64,000 nucleotides of DNA from Catellicoccus marimammalium M35/04/3 (GCF_000313915.1 NZ_AMYT01000017.1:186001-250000); one strand, 5' to 3'. Positions 54,145 through 63,630 are shown, counted from the stretch's first letter. Made by a program: numbers and translations. The notes: generated by a model from the letters alone, not told the origin.

Positions 54145-54321
54145 TTAATATTTTTTGCGTTTACGTGCAGCTTCAGATTTTTTCTTACGTTTAACACTTG
54201 GTTTTTCGTAAAATTCGCGTTTACGGTATTCTTGTAAAGTACCTGTTTTTGAAACAGAACGCTTGAAGCGACGAAGAGCATCATCAAGAGATTCGTTTTT
54301 ACGAACGACAGTTTTTGACAT
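54145..54321 (-). CDS. rpsU: 30S ribosomal protein S21
   Basis: A 58-residue, strongly basic ribosomal protein: [19 protein letters not shown], then [16 protein letters not shown], and a tail of Lys/Arg. This is the whole S21 family sequence. The start is the ATG at 54321, with GGAGGGAGGG upstream. A longer overlapping frame at 54138-54377 is a shadow in another register. Its promoter is near consensus, and yqeY follows. Confidence 0.97.
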   Translation of the reverse strand: MSKTVVRKNESLDDALRRFKRSVSKTGTLQEYRKREFYEKPSVKRKKKSEAARKRKKY

Positions 54322-54399
54322 TTAAATTCCCTCCCTCCGAGCTTTAAGTAACTGTTTTTTGTACTGAACAATTTCATAACAAAAAAATAGTCCGTTAAT

Positions 54400-54428
54400 A
54401 TTATAGAATATCCATTTTACACCGTCAA
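54400..54428 (-). promoter_or_regulatory. SigA promoter of rpsU-yqeY
   Basis: TTGACG (54423-54428) and TATAAT (54400-54405) are 17 bp apart on the minus strand. The leader to the rpsU start is about 70 nt. Confidence 0.88.
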
Positions 54429-54445
54429 GACAGAAAATTACGTTT

Positions 54446-55372
54446 TTATTGATTATTCATTTCTAAAGATTGAACATATTGAAATGCTTCTTGTCCCGCA
54501 ATCGTTCCATCGCCAACAGCAGTAGCTACTTGGCGTAAATCTTTATCTCTTACATCTCCAACAGCGTAAATTCCTGGGATATTTGTTTCCATCTTTTCAT
54601 TCGTTGGAATCCAACCATGATTTTGTTCCAAAGGTAAATCTTTAATAAAGTCTGTATTTGGACTCATTCCTACATAAATAAAGATTCCATCACAAGGGAA
54701 ATCATTTTGTTCACCTGTAATCGTATTTTCTAAAGTTACAGAAGTTACAGTCATATCATTTCCTTTTACTTCTTTAACCACAGTATTCCAAATAAATTCC
54801 ATTTTTTCATTTTTGAATGCCTGAAGTTGTAGATCTTTTTTTGCTCGTAATTCATCACGACGATGAACGACGGTTACTTTACTAGCAATTTGACTTAGGT
54901 AAATTCCTTCTTCAATTGCTGAGTCACCACCACCTACAACCACTACGTGTTGGTTGCGGAAAAACATTCCATCACATACTGCGCAGTAGGAAACACCCTT
55001 TCCTGCATATTCTTCTTCACCAGGGATATTTAACATACGATGGAAGCCGCCACTAGCAATAATCACAACTTTAGTTTCATAAACTTCTTTTTCTGTATAA
55101 ACAAGTTTAACGTCCCCTTTGTCTTCAATGGATGTGACACGTCCATAAATGGCTTCTACCCCATCGCGATCTACATTTTGTTTCATCTTTTCTCCCAATT
55201 CCATTCCTTTAATAGAAAGAAATCCAGGGTAATTTTCAATTACATCCGTATTATTCATTTGACCGCCATATGGTCCTGGTTCAATCAAGGCTACTTTGAG
55301 TTGTGCACGTGCAGCATACATCGCTGCAGTCATTCCTGCAGGACCTGCGCCGATAACTATTACATCTTTCAT
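54446..55372 (-). CDS. trxB: Thioredoxin reductase
   Basis: An FAD/NADPH disulfide reductase of 308 residues that reduces thioredoxin. The FAD-binding GAGPAGMTAA is at 8-17, the redox-active CAVC near 134-137, the NADPH-binding GGGDSAIEEG near 150, and the C-terminal GIYAVGDVRD contacts FAD. Length is typical. It is monocistronic between rpsU and yneF. I see no clear terminator after it. Confidence 0.97.
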   Translation of the reverse strand: MKDVIVIGAGPAGMTAAMYAARAQLKVALIEPGPYGGQMNNTDVIENYPGFLSIKGMELGEKMKQNVDRDGVEAIYGRVTSIEDKGDVKLVYTEKEVYETKVVIIASGGFHRMLNIPGEEEYAGKGVSYCAVCDGMFFRNQHVVVVGGGDSAIEEGIYLSQIASKVTVVHRRDELRAKKDLQLQAFKNEKMEFIWNTVVKEVKGNDMTVTSVTLENTITGEQNDFPCDGIFIYVGMSPNTDFIKDLPLEQNHGWIPTNEKMETNIPGIYAVGDVRDKDLRQVATAVGDGTIAGQEAFQYVQSLEMNNQ

Positions 55373-55514
55373 CGTGGTAATCCCTCACTTTAATCTTTTA
55401 ATTCCTTTATTCTATCTTATTCATATACACATTCCTAAGCTTATTATAGAGGGATTCGAACTTCATCTCCATTAATATGCTTTCAACTTTTTAAACAATC
55501 TATTTAGCTTTATA

Positions 55515-55546
55515 AAATAAAAAGTCTCCACAAATGGGAGACTTCC
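55515..55546 (-). terminator. Intrinsic terminator of nfo-yneF
   Basis: An 8-bp stem (AAGTCTCC with GGAGACTT) is followed by TTTTTATTTT on the minus strand. The stretch from 55373 to it holds the trxB promoter region, with no outstanding element. Confidence 0.8.
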
Positions 55547-55550
55547 TATA

Positions 55551-55790
55551 TTATTTCTTTTTGCTATTTGCTTTGCGTGCTTGATTACGTAAGTTTTGCA
55601 TCATTTGATGAATTTGAGTTTCTGATGGTTTACGACCCATTTGCATCATCATCATACGTAACATATCTTCATTTAATGGTGGATTTTGTTCTAATTGCTT
55701 TTTCACTGCAGAACGTGTTACCATCACACCAATAATTGTCCCTGCGATTAACGCAATTACTGCGATTAGGACAACCATTCCTGTACTCAT
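55551..55790 (-). CDS. yneF: YneF family small membrane protein (UPF0154)
   Basis: A 79-residue protein with one N-terminal membrane helix (about 3-24, VVLIAVIALIAGTIIGVMV). A cytoplasmic part carries the conserved NPPLNEDMLRMMMMQMGRKPS block. This is diagnostic for the UPF0154/YneF family of Firmicutes, function unknown. The ATG at 55790 is preferred; a GTG three codons earlier is also possible. It probably follows nfo in one transcript. Confidence 0.92.
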   Translation of the reverse strand: MSTGMVVLIAVIALIAGTIIGVMVTRSAVKKQLEQNPPLNEDMLRMMMMQMGRKPSETQIHQMMQNLRNQARKANSKKK

Positions 55791-55856
55791 GCCTTTCACC
55801 TATCTTTCTTTCAATTCTTTTCTATTGTAATATAAATATTCCTTAATGAAAAGGTT

Positions 55857-56741
55857 TTATTGATATTTGTCTCTCCAGTTGGCATCAAAGTTCCCACTTT
55901 TTAGCATTTCAATTTCCTTCTTGTATGGGGCAACAGCGGTTTTTTTATCTTTTCCAACATATGGAGTTTCTAAGATTTTTGGCAAATGTGCAAATCTTGG
56001 CTCATGAACAACTTCATATAATGCATCAAAACCAATCGTTCCAAATCCAATATTTTCATGTCGATCTTTTCCTGCTCCCAATTCATTTTTAGAATCATTC
56101 ACGTGAACGACACCAATTTTATCAATTCCGATTTTATCATCAAACTCCGCTAATACATCAGAGAAATGATTTTTTACATCATAACCTGCATCATTCAAGT
56201 GACAAGTATCTAGTGTAATACTAATACGTTCTGGATGATTTACACCTGCAATCATTTGTGCCAATTCATCAAAATTACGACCTAATTCAGTTCCCTTTCC
56301 AGCCATTGTTTCTAGAGCAATTTTAGGTCCTTCTTCTGAAGTTAACACCTGATTTAATCCATAAACGATGTTTTCAATTCCTTTTTCTACTCCTAGACCA
56401 ACATGACTTCCTGGGTGTAGGCATACATGTTCTGCCCCTAAGGCTGCAGCTCGTTGCATCTCTTTAGATAAAAAATCAATCGCAAATTGTTGTTTTTCTT
56501 TATCTTTATCATTCGCTAAGTTAACAATATAAGGAGCATGGACAACAGGTGCCATAATTTGATTTTCTAAGCGTAATTTTGTACCTTCTTCAATTTTTAG
56601 TTCTGCTAATTCTTTACGGCGTGTATTTTGTGGCGCTCCTGTATAAATCATCATTGCTGTACTGCCATAAGAACTTGCCTCATTGACAGAACCAATAAAC
56701 ATTTCTTTTCCTTTCATGGAAACATGAGATCCAATATACAT
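55857..56741 (-). CDS. nfo: Endonuclease IV (AP endonuclease)
   Basis: A zinc-dependent AP endonuclease of 294 residues for base-excision repair. It starts with IGSHVSMKG. The metal ligands lie in CLHPGSH, ALETMAGKGTELG, LDTCHLNDAGYD and GVVHVNDSKNELGAGKDRHENIG, all family signatures. It diverges from the PBP gene across a 124-bp gap. Confidence 0.97.
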   Translation of the reverse strand: MYIGSHVSMKGKEMFIGSVNEASSYGSTAMMIYTGAPQNTRRKELAELKIEEGTKLRLENQIMAPVVHAPYIVNLANDKDKEKQQFAIDFLSKEMQRAAALGAEHVCLHPGSHVGLGVEKGIENIVYGLNQVLTSEEGPKIALETMAGKGTELGRNFDELAQMIAGVNHPERISITLDTCHLNDAGYDVKNHFSDVLAEFDDKIGIDKIGVVHVNDSKNELGAGKDRHENIGFGTIGFDALYEVVHEPRFAHLPKILETPYVGKDKKTAVAPYKKEIEMLKSGNFDANWRDKYQ

Positions 56742-56865
56742 TTTGTTCCCCTTTCTTCTTTGACAATCACTTTATTCTACCATATCCTTTTTAAGAATTG
56801 GAATTTTCCATTTAAAAGTGAAGCAATAATTGGTAAAATGAAAAACGAATATAAAGGAGGAAATG

Positions 56866-59373
56866 ATGAAGAAAAAAGGACCAAATTATCAATCAACCCA
56901 TAGACCTCATTCTTTTTCTTTTCAAGATTTGGAAAAAGAAAATGGAACAGAAGAAGAAATCAATGAATCACAATCTATGGAAAATGATGACACATTGAAC
57001 AATGAAACAGAAATAAAAAAAGAAAATGAAGCCTCAACTTTAGAAAAACCAAGTTTACCTCCACATCTAACAAAAGAAGCAAAAGAAGAAAAGAAACAAA
57101 AAAGAAAATCGCTTTATAAAAAAACCAATCAAACGATTGACCGAACTTATTGTGGTTTACGTAATATTTTAATTGGTGGAAGCCTTGTTCTTGGAGGGAT
57201 TTTTGTCTTTGGTGCTGGTGCTGCAGGTGGTTATTTTGCAAAATTAGTACAAGATTTGCCTATTCCAAGCGAACAAGAAATGGATCAAAAAATGCATCAA
57301 ATCAATCAACGCTCTTATATGTATTATGATAACGGAGAAAAAATTGCGACCTTAGATTCTGATGTTGCTCGAACAAAAGTAGATGCAAGTGAAATTCCTA
57401 AAACATTAAAAGAAGCTATTGTCGATACCGAGGATCCTTACTTCTATCAACATAAAGGAGTCGTTCCCAAAGCTATTTTACGTGCCTTTTTAGCACAAGC
57501 GACAGGATTTGGCTCTCCTTCTGGAGGTTCAACCTTAACACAACAATTAGTAAAACAACAGTTTTTAACTACAGAATCCAGTTTAGAACGAAAAGCAAAA
57601 GAAGTATTATTAGCAAAACGAATGGAAAAATACTTCTCTAAGCAAGATATTTTAACCACTTATCTAAATGTTTGTTCTTTTGGTCGTAATAATAAAGGAG
57701 AAAATATTGCTGGGGTACGTGAAGCAGCGAAAGGAATTTTTGGTAAATCTTTAGATGAATTGAACCTCGCTCAAATTGCCTATATTGCTGGATTACCACA
57801 AAGTCCAATTATTTATTGCCCTTATGATAGTACAGGACAGTTAAAATCAAAAGAAGAATTAAAAGCTGGACTACAAAGAAAAAATATTGTTTTAGAAAAT
57901 ATGTATCGTCATGGTTCTATCTCTAAAGCACAATATCAAGAGGCAATAGCTTATCCTATCGAAAATGATTTCTTGCCACATCAACAAAAAGGAAATCAAT
58001 CTTATAATTATTTATATTTTGCAATTCGTGATGAAGCAACAAAATGTTTAATGCCTGAATTATATGAAAAAGATGGGTATACAAAAGAAACTATCGAACA
58101 AGATCAAAAGCTATACCAACATTATTATAATTTAGCTGAAACAAAATTAAGTACAAACGGTTATCGTATTTATTCAACGATTGATAAAGAGATTTATCAA
58201 GCAATGCAAGATACTGTAGCTCGTTATGGATCTAGTTTAGATATTAAAGGACAACCTACTTCTGAAGTCGGAAATGTCTTAATGAATAACCAAACTGGAG
58301 AAATTTATGGTTTTGTTGGTGGACGTGATTTCAAAACCAATCAAGTGAACCATGCTTTCCAAACGAAACGCTCCCCTGCTTCTACGATGAAACCGATTAT
58401 GGTTTATGCACCAGCGATTGATATGGATATTATTCATAGTCAATCAATGTTAAATAATCAGTATGTAGCTTATAAAAATGGGAAACAAGTAACCAATTAT
58501 GGTCACACTACTGGCGTTGGATTTGAAAGTGCTACCGACGCATTGAAATTCTCACATAACATCCCAGTGATTAGCTTATACCAGGATTTATTGAAAAAAG
58601 GTGGCGTTTATTCTTATATTGCGGACTTACAACTTGGTCTATCAAAAAAACAAGTGAATTATGAATCTAGTCCTTTAGGAACTAATGAAGTAACCGTTGC
58701 AGCTCAAACCGGAGCCTTTGCTTGTCTAGCAAATAAAGGAGTTTTCAATGCTCCACATTTAATTGAATCTATTAAAGATAGTGAAGGCAATGACGTTTAT
58801 CGTTTTGAAGAAGAAAATAAAGAAGTTTTCACAGAAGCTACCGCTTCTATTATGAATGAAATGATGCGTCATGTGATTCGTGATAAAGATGCAACTGGAT
58901 ATTTAGCTGCTAAAGAAATGGAAAAAGTCAACAAAAAAATTAACGCTGGCGACTGGGTTGGAAAGACAGGAACTTCCGAATATAATACTGATTTTTGGTT
59001 TATCGCTAGCACCCCTAAAGTGACTTTAGGCTCTTGGGTAGGATATGATAATAATAAAAAAATGTCTGATAAAGTACGCGATAACAATACAAAATATTGG
59101 GTACAATTGGTACAAGCTGTTTATAAAACAAAACCTGAAGTACTCGGTTTAGATCAGAAATTTAAATTAAATGATGAAGTGGTGAAAGAAAAAGTTTCTA
59201 GTCAAACAGGAACTCTTTTTGGTCATTGTTATCATGATGGAACCAAATATACCGTTGGTGGGAAAAAAGTAGAAGCCTATGGCAATAGTGACTTAGCCTT
59301 CAAAAAGCCTACTTTCCGTTTTGGTATTGGTGGTACAGAGGAACAATACATCACTGCTTGGAAAAAAAGATAA
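56866..59373 (+). CDS. Class A penicillin-binding protein (transglycosylase/transpeptidase)
   Basis: A bifunctional peptidoglycan synthase of about 835 residues. A charged cytoplasmic tail (1-95) precedes one membrane anchor (about 103-128). The GT51 glycosyltransferase has EDPYFYQHKG and GGSTLTQQLVKQ. The transpeptidase has STMK (SxxK, in RSPASTMKP), SHN (SxN) and KTGTSE. It is nearest to the Pbp2A/Pbp1b types. The second of two adjacent ATGs is preferred, being 5 bases from AAAGGAGG. It is monocistronic. Confidence 0.94.
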   Translation: MKKKGPNYQSTHRPHSFSFQDLEKENGTEEEINESQSMENDDTLNNETEIKKENEASTLEKPSLPPHLTKEAKEEKKQKRKSLYKKTNQTIDRTYCGLRNILIGGSLVLGGIFVFGAGAAGGYFAKLVQDLPIPSEQEMDQKMHQINQRSYMYYDNGEKIATLDSDVARTKVDASEIPKTLKEAIVDTEDPYFYQHKGVVPKAILRAFLAQATGFGSPSGGSTLTQQLVKQQFLTTESSLERKAKEVLLAKRMEKYFSKQDILTTYLNVCSFGRNNKGENIAGVREAAKGIFGKSLDELNLAQIAYIAGLPQSPIIYCPYDSTGQLKSKEELKAGLQRKNIVLENMYRHGSISKAQYQEAIAYPIENDFLPHQQKGNQSYNYLYFAIRDEATKCLMPELYEKDGYTKETIEQDQKLYQHYYNLAETKLSTNGYRIYSTIDKEIYQAMQDTVARYGSSLDIKGQPTSEVGNVLMNNQTGEIYGFVGGRDFKTNQVNHAFQTKRSPASTMKPIMVYAPAIDMDIIHSQSMLNNQYVAYKNGKQVTNYGHTTGVGFESATDALKFSHNIPVISLYQDLLKKGGVYSYIADLQLGLSKKQVNYESSPLGTNEVTVAAQTGAFACLANKGVFNAPHLIESIKDSEGNDVYRFEEENKEVFTEATASIMNEMMRHVIRDKDATGYLAAKEMEKVNKKINAGDWVGKTGTSEYNTDFWFIASTPKVTLGSWVGYDNNKKMSDKVRDNNTKYWVQLVQAVYKTKPEVLGLDQKFKLNDEVVKEKVSSQTGTLFGHCYHDGTKYTVGGKKVEAYGNSDLAFKKPTFRFGIGGTEEQYITAWKKR

Positions 59374-59405
59374 AAAAAAGAAGTGCAAATGCACTTCTTT
59401 TTCTT
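59373..59405. terminator. Bidirectional terminator between the PBP gene and ccpA
   Basis: A 12-bp stem (AAAAGAAGTGCA with TGCACTTCTTTT) and AA loop has A/T runs on both sides. Confidence 0.9.
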
Positions 59406-59406
59406 T

Positions 59407-60405
59407 TTATTTTGTCGTTCCTTTAAAACGTAAAGAATACGGTAAAATAATATTTTTATCTTCGATTTCTTCATTATGCATCATTTTTGTTAATAAACGC
59501 ATCGCTACTGCACCAATATCATATAGTGGATGTTGAATGCTTGAAATTTTTGGACGTACCATATCCGTATAAATTGTATTATCAGCACTAATTAATTCCA
59601 TATCTTCTGGCAAGTGGTATCCTTGGTCTTGCAATCCATTTAAAATACCTACAGCTAATAAATCATCTGCTACAAAAGCTGCGGTTACACCACTATTATG
59701 CAAACGTTCTGCTAATTGTTCGCCTGCTTTCAAAGTATAATGACTTTCAAAAATATAAGCTTCAGAGTAGGCACGTTCATGGTCTTTTAATGCTTTTTTA
59801 TAACCTAATAATAAGTCATGTCCATTAATATATTCTGTCAATGGTCCTGTAATTAAGGCAATTTTCTCATGACGTTCTGCCAAATAAGAAACTGCATCAT
59901 AGACTGCGGCTTCATGGTCAATATTTACAGAAGCACAGCTCGTATCTTCTAATTGTGTCCCTGCTAAAACAACAGGTGTATTTGTACGCTCAATTTCTTG
60001 GCGTAATGCTAACGAAATTTCATTTCCTAAGTAAATAATACCATCTACTTGTTTGGCTAACATGCTTTGGAAAACAGAAACATCACGATCTTTTTCCCCT
60101 TCTGCTGTAGCTAATAAAATATCATAATGATACATTAAGGCAATATCATTAATCCCTGTACTTAAGCTTGCAAAAAAAGCATTATTAATATCTGGTAAAA
60201 TCACACCCACAGTTGTTGTTCGTTTGCTTGCTAGTCCACGAGCAACTGCATTTGGGCGATAATCCAAATCTTCAATTACTTTCATTACTTTCTTACGTGT
60301 AGCAGCTTTTACATTGGGATTACCATTTACAACACGGGAAACGGTTGCCATCGATACACCTGCTTGTTCTGCTACATCATAAATGGTCACGCTCTGTTTT
60401 TCCAT
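59407..60405 (-). CDS. ccpA: Catabolite control protein A
   Basis: A LacI-family global regulator of 332 residues which, with HPr-Ser-P, binds cre sites. The DNA-binding domain TIYDVAEQAGVSMATVSRVVNG and hinge PNAVARGLASKRT are close to other CcpA proteins. The effector core (60-332) follows. Two adjacent ATGs (60408, 60405) both fit the AAAGGG site. It is divergent from pepQ, the classic lactic acid bacterial arrangement, with a cre-like site in the gap. Confidence 0.96.
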   Translation of the reverse strand: MEKQSVTIYDVAEQAGVSMATVSRVVNGNPNVKAATRKKVMKVIEDLDYRPNAVARGLASKRTTTVGVILPDINNAFFASLSTGINDIALMYHYDILLATAEGEKDRDVSVFQSMLAKQVDGIIYLGNEISLALRQEIERTNTPVVLAGTQLEDTSCASVNIDHEAAVYDAVSYLAERHEKIALITGPLTEYINGHDLLLGYKKALKDHERAYSEAYIFESHYTLKAGEQLAERLHNSGVTAAFVADDLLAVGILNGLQDQGYHLPEDMELISADNTIYTDMVRPKISSIQHPLYDIGAVAMRLLTKMMHNEEIEDKNIILPYSLRFKGTTK

Positions 60406-60464
60406 CATTGTTTCCCTTTCTTTCTTTTAAAAATCATTTTTACTTTATCAAATTAAAGATAGAG

Positions 60465-60480
60465 ATGCAAGCGTTTTATT
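60465..60480. promoter_or_regulatory. Probable cre site between ccpA and pepQ
   Basis: ATGCAAGCGTTTTATT matches the CcpA site consensus in the conserved TGNAANCG half and deviates mainly at the final CA. It lies about 60 bases upstream of ccpA, consistent with autoregulation. Confidence 0.6.
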
Positions 60481-60485
60481 CATTA

Positions 60486-60516
60486 TTTTCATATTTTTTT
60501 CATATTTTCATATAAT
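60486..60516. repeat. Three TTTTCATAT direct repeats
   Basis: Three near-tandem copies, about one helical turn apart, lie between the cre site and the pepQ promoter. They could be an UP-like AT tract or a regulator site; this is not resolved. Confidence 0.45.
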
Positions 60517-60537
60517 TTTCTTTTTTTAAAAATTTCC

Positions 60538-60566
60538 TTTGCTTATTTGTGATTTTAAGGGCATAA
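60538..60566 (+). promoter_or_regulatory. SigA promoter of pepQ
   Basis: TTGCTT (60538-60543) and CATAAT (60561-60566) are 17 bp apart. The pepQ start follows about 20 bases later with AAGGAGG. Confidence 0.7.
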
Positions 60567-60588
60567 TAGGAATAAGGAGGTTGATATT

Positions 60589-61689
60589 ATGAATCAACAA
60601 TTAAAAGAAGTACAAAATTGGTTAAAAGAAAATCAATTGGAGGCCGCTTATATCCACGCTCCTTCTGACATCGCTTATTTTACAAATTTCCACAGCGATC
60701 CTCATGAACGTGTATTAGCTTTATTCATCTTCCCAGATCAGGAACCATTCTTATTCACTCCTGCTCTAGAAGTAGAATCAGCAGAACAAGTTGTTAATTT
60801 CCCTGTATATGGATATTTAGATAGTGAAAACCCTTGGACAATCATTTCGGAACAATTAAAAAATCGTGGGGTACAATCACGTATCGCCATTCAAAAAGAT
60901 GTTTTCCCTGTAAATCGTTGGGAAGCATTAAAAGAAGCATTACCTACTCTAACAGAAGCAATGGATGTTTCACCTTTAATCCAACGTATGCATTTATGCA
61001 AATCTCAAGAAGAAATTGCTATTATGATGGAAGCTGGAAAATGGGCAGATTTTGCTTTTGAAAAAGGATTTTCTGCTTTACAAGAAGGCGTTTCTGAACA
61101 AGAAGTTGCTGCTTACTTAGAATATGAATTGAAAAAACAAGGTGTTCATCACATGAGTTTTGATACTATTGTTTTATTTGGTGCTCATGCAGCTAGCCCA
61201 CACGGTATGCCAGATACAGAACATCATTTAGAAAATCATCAATTAGCTCTATTTGATTTAGGTTGTATGTGGAATGGTTATGCTAGTGACGCTACACGTA
61301 TGGCTTGTTATGGTGAACCAACAGATCGTCAACGCGAAATCTTTGACATCGTTTATGAAGCACAACGTCGTGCACAGGAAGCTATTCGTCCAGGAGTAAC
61401 TGCTGGAGAATTAGATGCGATTGCTCGTGACTATATTACAAGCAAAGGATATGGTGAATACTTCACTCACCGTTTAGGTCATGGTATCGGTCAACAATGT
61501 CATGAATTCCCATCTATCGTTGGTGGTAACGATATGGTCATCGAAGAAGGTATGTGCTTCTCTATTGAACCAGGAATTTATATTCCAAATGAAATCGGAG
61601 TTCGTGTAGAAGATTGTGTCCATGTAACAAAAGATGGATCTGAAGCTTTCACAAAATTACCAAAAGAATTATATATTATCAAAGACTAA
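60589..61689 (+). CDS. pepQ: Xaa-Pro dipeptidase PepQ
   Basis: A metallopeptidase of 366 residues (M24 family) that releases proline from Xaa-Pro dipeptides. An N-terminal creatinase-like domain (1-130) precedes the pita-bread catalytic domain. Metal ligands are visible as two Asp in ALFDLG and YASDATR, His in HRLGHGIG, Glu in SIEPGIY and Glu in RVEDCV. Proline peptide use is a typical LAB trait, and its divergence from ccpA suggests carbon control. Confidence 0.96.
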   Translation: MNQQLKEVQNWLKENQLEAAYIHAPSDIAYFTNFHSDPHERVLALFIFPDQEPFLFTPALEVESAEQVVNFPVYGYLDSENPWTIISEQLKNRGVQSRIAIQKDVFPVNRWEALKEALPTLTEAMDVSPLIQRMHLCKSQEEIAIMMEAGKWADFAFEKGFSALQEGVSEQEVAAYLEYELKKQGVHHMSFDTIVLFGAHAASPHGMPDTEHHLENHQLALFDLGCMWNGYASDATRMACYGEPTDRQREIFDIVYEAQRRAQEAIRPGVTAGELDAIARDYITSKGYGEYFTHRLGHGIGQQCHEFPSIVGGNDMVIEEGMCFSIEPGIYIPNEIGVRVEDCVHVTKDGSEAFTKLPKELYIIKD

Positions 61690-61724
61690 TAAAAAAGCTC
61701 AAGGATTATCCTTGAGCTTTCTTA
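61690..61724. terminator. Bidirectional terminator between pepQ and the YtxH gene
   Basis: An 11-bp stem (AAAGCTCAAGG with CCTTGAGCTTT) has a 5-base loop, with T-rich flanks on both strands. Confidence 0.88.
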
Positions 61725-61727
61725 TTT

Positions 61728-62081
61728 TTATTCTGCAGTTTTTTCTTCTGTTGTTTCTGCTGTTTCTTCGACTGGAGCTTCTTCTACTGCTTCTTCTTGG
61801 AAAGGAACAACAATTTCTTCTTCTTCTACTACTGTTGATGTATCATTTTGCATTGCTTTTTCTTTTAATTGACGAGCAATTTCTTCTGTTTGTTGTTGTA
61901 AGTTACTTGTCACTTCGTTTGCTACTTCATCAACGGTCTCTACCGCATTTTGTAAAGAAGTTTTATTTAATTTATCTGTTACTTTTTGACGTAATTCTTT
62001 TCCTGAACGAGGTGCAAATAATAACGCTGCTCCTCCACCGATTACTGTTCCTAAAAGGAATCCTGTTAATTTTTTACCCAT
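61728..62081 (-). CDS. YtxH family protein
   Basis: A 117-residue protein. The N-terminal glycine-rich membrane helix (TGFLLGTVIGGGAALLFAPRSGKELR) is diagnostic of YtxH. A helical, coiled-coil-like segment (about 30-75) follows, then a very acidic Glu/Val/Thr tail. YtxH proteins are linked to stress responses in Bacillus, but their biochemical role is unknown. It lies 11 bp after the DUF948 gene, a common pairing. Confidence 0.87.
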   Translation of the reverse strand: MGKKLTGFLLGTVIGGGAALLFAPRSGKELRQKVTDKLNKTSLQNAVETVDEVANEVTSNLQQQTEEIARQLKEKAMQNDTSTVVEEEEIVVPFQEEAVEEAPVEETAETTEEKTAE

Positions 62082-62092
62082 AATCTCACCTT

Positions 62093-62515
62093 CTAATGTC
62101 TTCTAATTCTTCTCATTACTTGGGAAGCACGTCTACCAATATGCATCGCACGACCTACAGTTGCACTTTCCTTCCCAATTTCTGCTACAGTACTTACTGC
62201 ATTACGGCTTGTACGATTTAAATCAGAAACGCTCTCACTTAAATCTGCTACTGCAGTAAATAAAGGATCTAATGTTTGAACTTTACCATTAACATCTGTT
62301 AATAATTCATTTGATTTTACTAACAATCCTTCCACTTCTGTGGTTAAAATATCTACATCACGAGTTACTACTTTAATTGTTTGATTTGTTTCTTTCACTG
62401 TTGTCTGTACCATTGTCAACGTTTGATTTACGTTACGTAATACTTGAATTAAAAAGATGACTAGCACAACAAAAGCAACTGCAGCAATCAAAGCAGCAAT
62501 TTCTCCTCCTGTCAT
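62093..62515 (-). CDS. DUF948 membrane protein
   Basis: A 140-residue protein with one N-terminal membrane helix (about 4-26). A long helical region with regular heptads (TLTMVQTTVKETNQTIKVV to SVSDLNRTSR) resembles a methyl-accepting-type coiled coil. The C-terminus is basic (RRASQVMRRIRRH). The function is unknown; the family is general-stress-associated and is paired with YtxH. The ATG at 62515 is chosen after AAAGGAG; the frame extends two codons to a TTG. Confidence 0.85.
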   Translation of the reverse strand: MTGGEIAALIAAVAFVVLVIFLIQVLRNVNQTLTMVQTTVKETNQTIKVVTRDVDILTTEVEGLLVKSNELLTDVNGKVQTLDPLFTAVADLSESVSDLNRTSRNAVSTVAEIGKESATVGRAMHIGRRASQVMRRIRRH

Positions 62516-62666
62516 ATTCAATCTCCTTTCCTTCTTTTCCTCTTAAGAATAACATGATTTCCCTAAAACAACAAAGGAAATTCCTTTTCTTTAGTAGAAG
62601 TTTCCTTCTCTTTTCTAAAATATGGTAAGATGAAAACAGAATTCAATGAGAGGGAAGGAATATTTT

Positions 62667-63599
62667 ATGAATATTCGACAAAATTTAGCTAATCGATGGG
62701 CTACATACTGGACTTCAATTGATTGGGATCATGTGATTGCGACTTTTTTAAATAAGGCAATCATTTTATTAGCTATCTCTATCCTTTTCTTTTTCTTATA
62801 TAAAGTAGGCTCTACTTTAATCAAAAAAGGATTTGAAAAGTATAACGAAACCACTCCTTTTGATCCTAGTCGAATCAAGACACTAGAACGTTTAATTTTA
62901 AATATTTATCACTACACGATTTTCTTTTTTGTTTGTTATAGTGTTCTATATTTATTTGGTATTCCAGTGGGATCGTTAATTGCTGGAGCAGGAATCGCTG
63001 GGTTAGCGATTGGACTGGGAGCCCAAGGTTTTATCAATGATATTTTAACTGGATTTTTTATCATCTTAGAACGACAAATTGAAGTGGGTGATGAAGTAAC
63101 CATTAATAACCTAACAGGTACTGTAGAAGCAGTAGGACTTCGGACAACACAAATTAAAAGTTTTGATGGTACATTAAACTATATTCCAAATCGTACGATT
63201 ACAATCATTTGCAATGCGAATCGAAAGCAACATCGCGTTCAAATTGACTTTTATGTCCCACCAACCATTGATATCCCAAAAGCGGTAGCTACGCTAGAAG
63301 AAGAATCAAAGAAACATCCATTAGATGAAGCTATCGTTAAAGATCCAGAGGTAATTGGCTTCACTCCTTTAGGTCAAGGACAGTATGCTTTACGCATTCA
63401 TATTTATGTCGAAAAAGGAAATCAAGATCGAATTCAACGAGAATGGACCGTCTATTACTTAGAAGCTCTACAAAAAGCCAATATCGAAGTATTAACCATC
63501 ACCGTTCCAGTACCAAAAGCGCCAAATCCTAATACGCCAGTAATCACTACCCCTAATTCAAGCAGTAGTGCAAGTAGCTTTTTAAAAAATAATAACTAA
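62667..63599 (+). CDS. mscS: MscS-family mechanosensitive channel
   Basis: A small-conductance channel of 310 residues that releases solutes on osmotic downshock. Three membrane segments lie at about 26-46, 70-90 and 95-125. The last is the Gly/Ala-rich pore helix AGIAGLAIGLGAQGFINDILTGF. A beta-domain (VGDEVTINNLTGTVEAVGLRTT) and an alpha/beta C-terminal region follow. The tail is Ser/Asn-rich. The ATG at 62667 is used because GGGAAGGA lies between it and the earlier ATG at 62646. Confidence 0.93.
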   Translation: MNIRQNLANRWATYWTSIDWDHVIATFLNKAIILLAISILFFFLYKVGSTLIKKGFEKYNETTPFDPSRIKTLERLILNIYHYTIFFFVCYSVLYLFGIPVGSLIAGAGIAGLAIGLGAQGFINDILTGFFIILERQIEVGDEVTINNLTGTVEAVGLRTTQIKSFDGTLNYIPNRTITIICNANRKQHRVQIDFYVPPTIDIPKAVATLEEESKKHPLDEAIVKDPEVIGFTPLGQGQYALRIHIYVEKGNQDRIQREWTVYYLEALQKANIEVLTITVPVPKAPNPNTPVITTPNSSSSASSFLKNNN

Positions 63600-63630
63600 A
63601 GGCCGTAGCTTTCGCTACGACCTTTTTATT
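63596..63630. terminator. Bidirectional terminator between mscS and degV
   Basis: The arms AAAGGCCGTAGC and GCTACGACCTTT (one mismatch) close a TTTC loop. TTTTTA follows on the plus strand. Confidence 0.85.

Noticed and set aside
54138-54377. 79-codon frame over rpsU
   Set aside because: It is out of register with ribosomal protein S21, has no ribosome-binding site, and its translation is low-quality Lys/Asn-rich sequence. The real 58-residue S21 is at 54145-54321.
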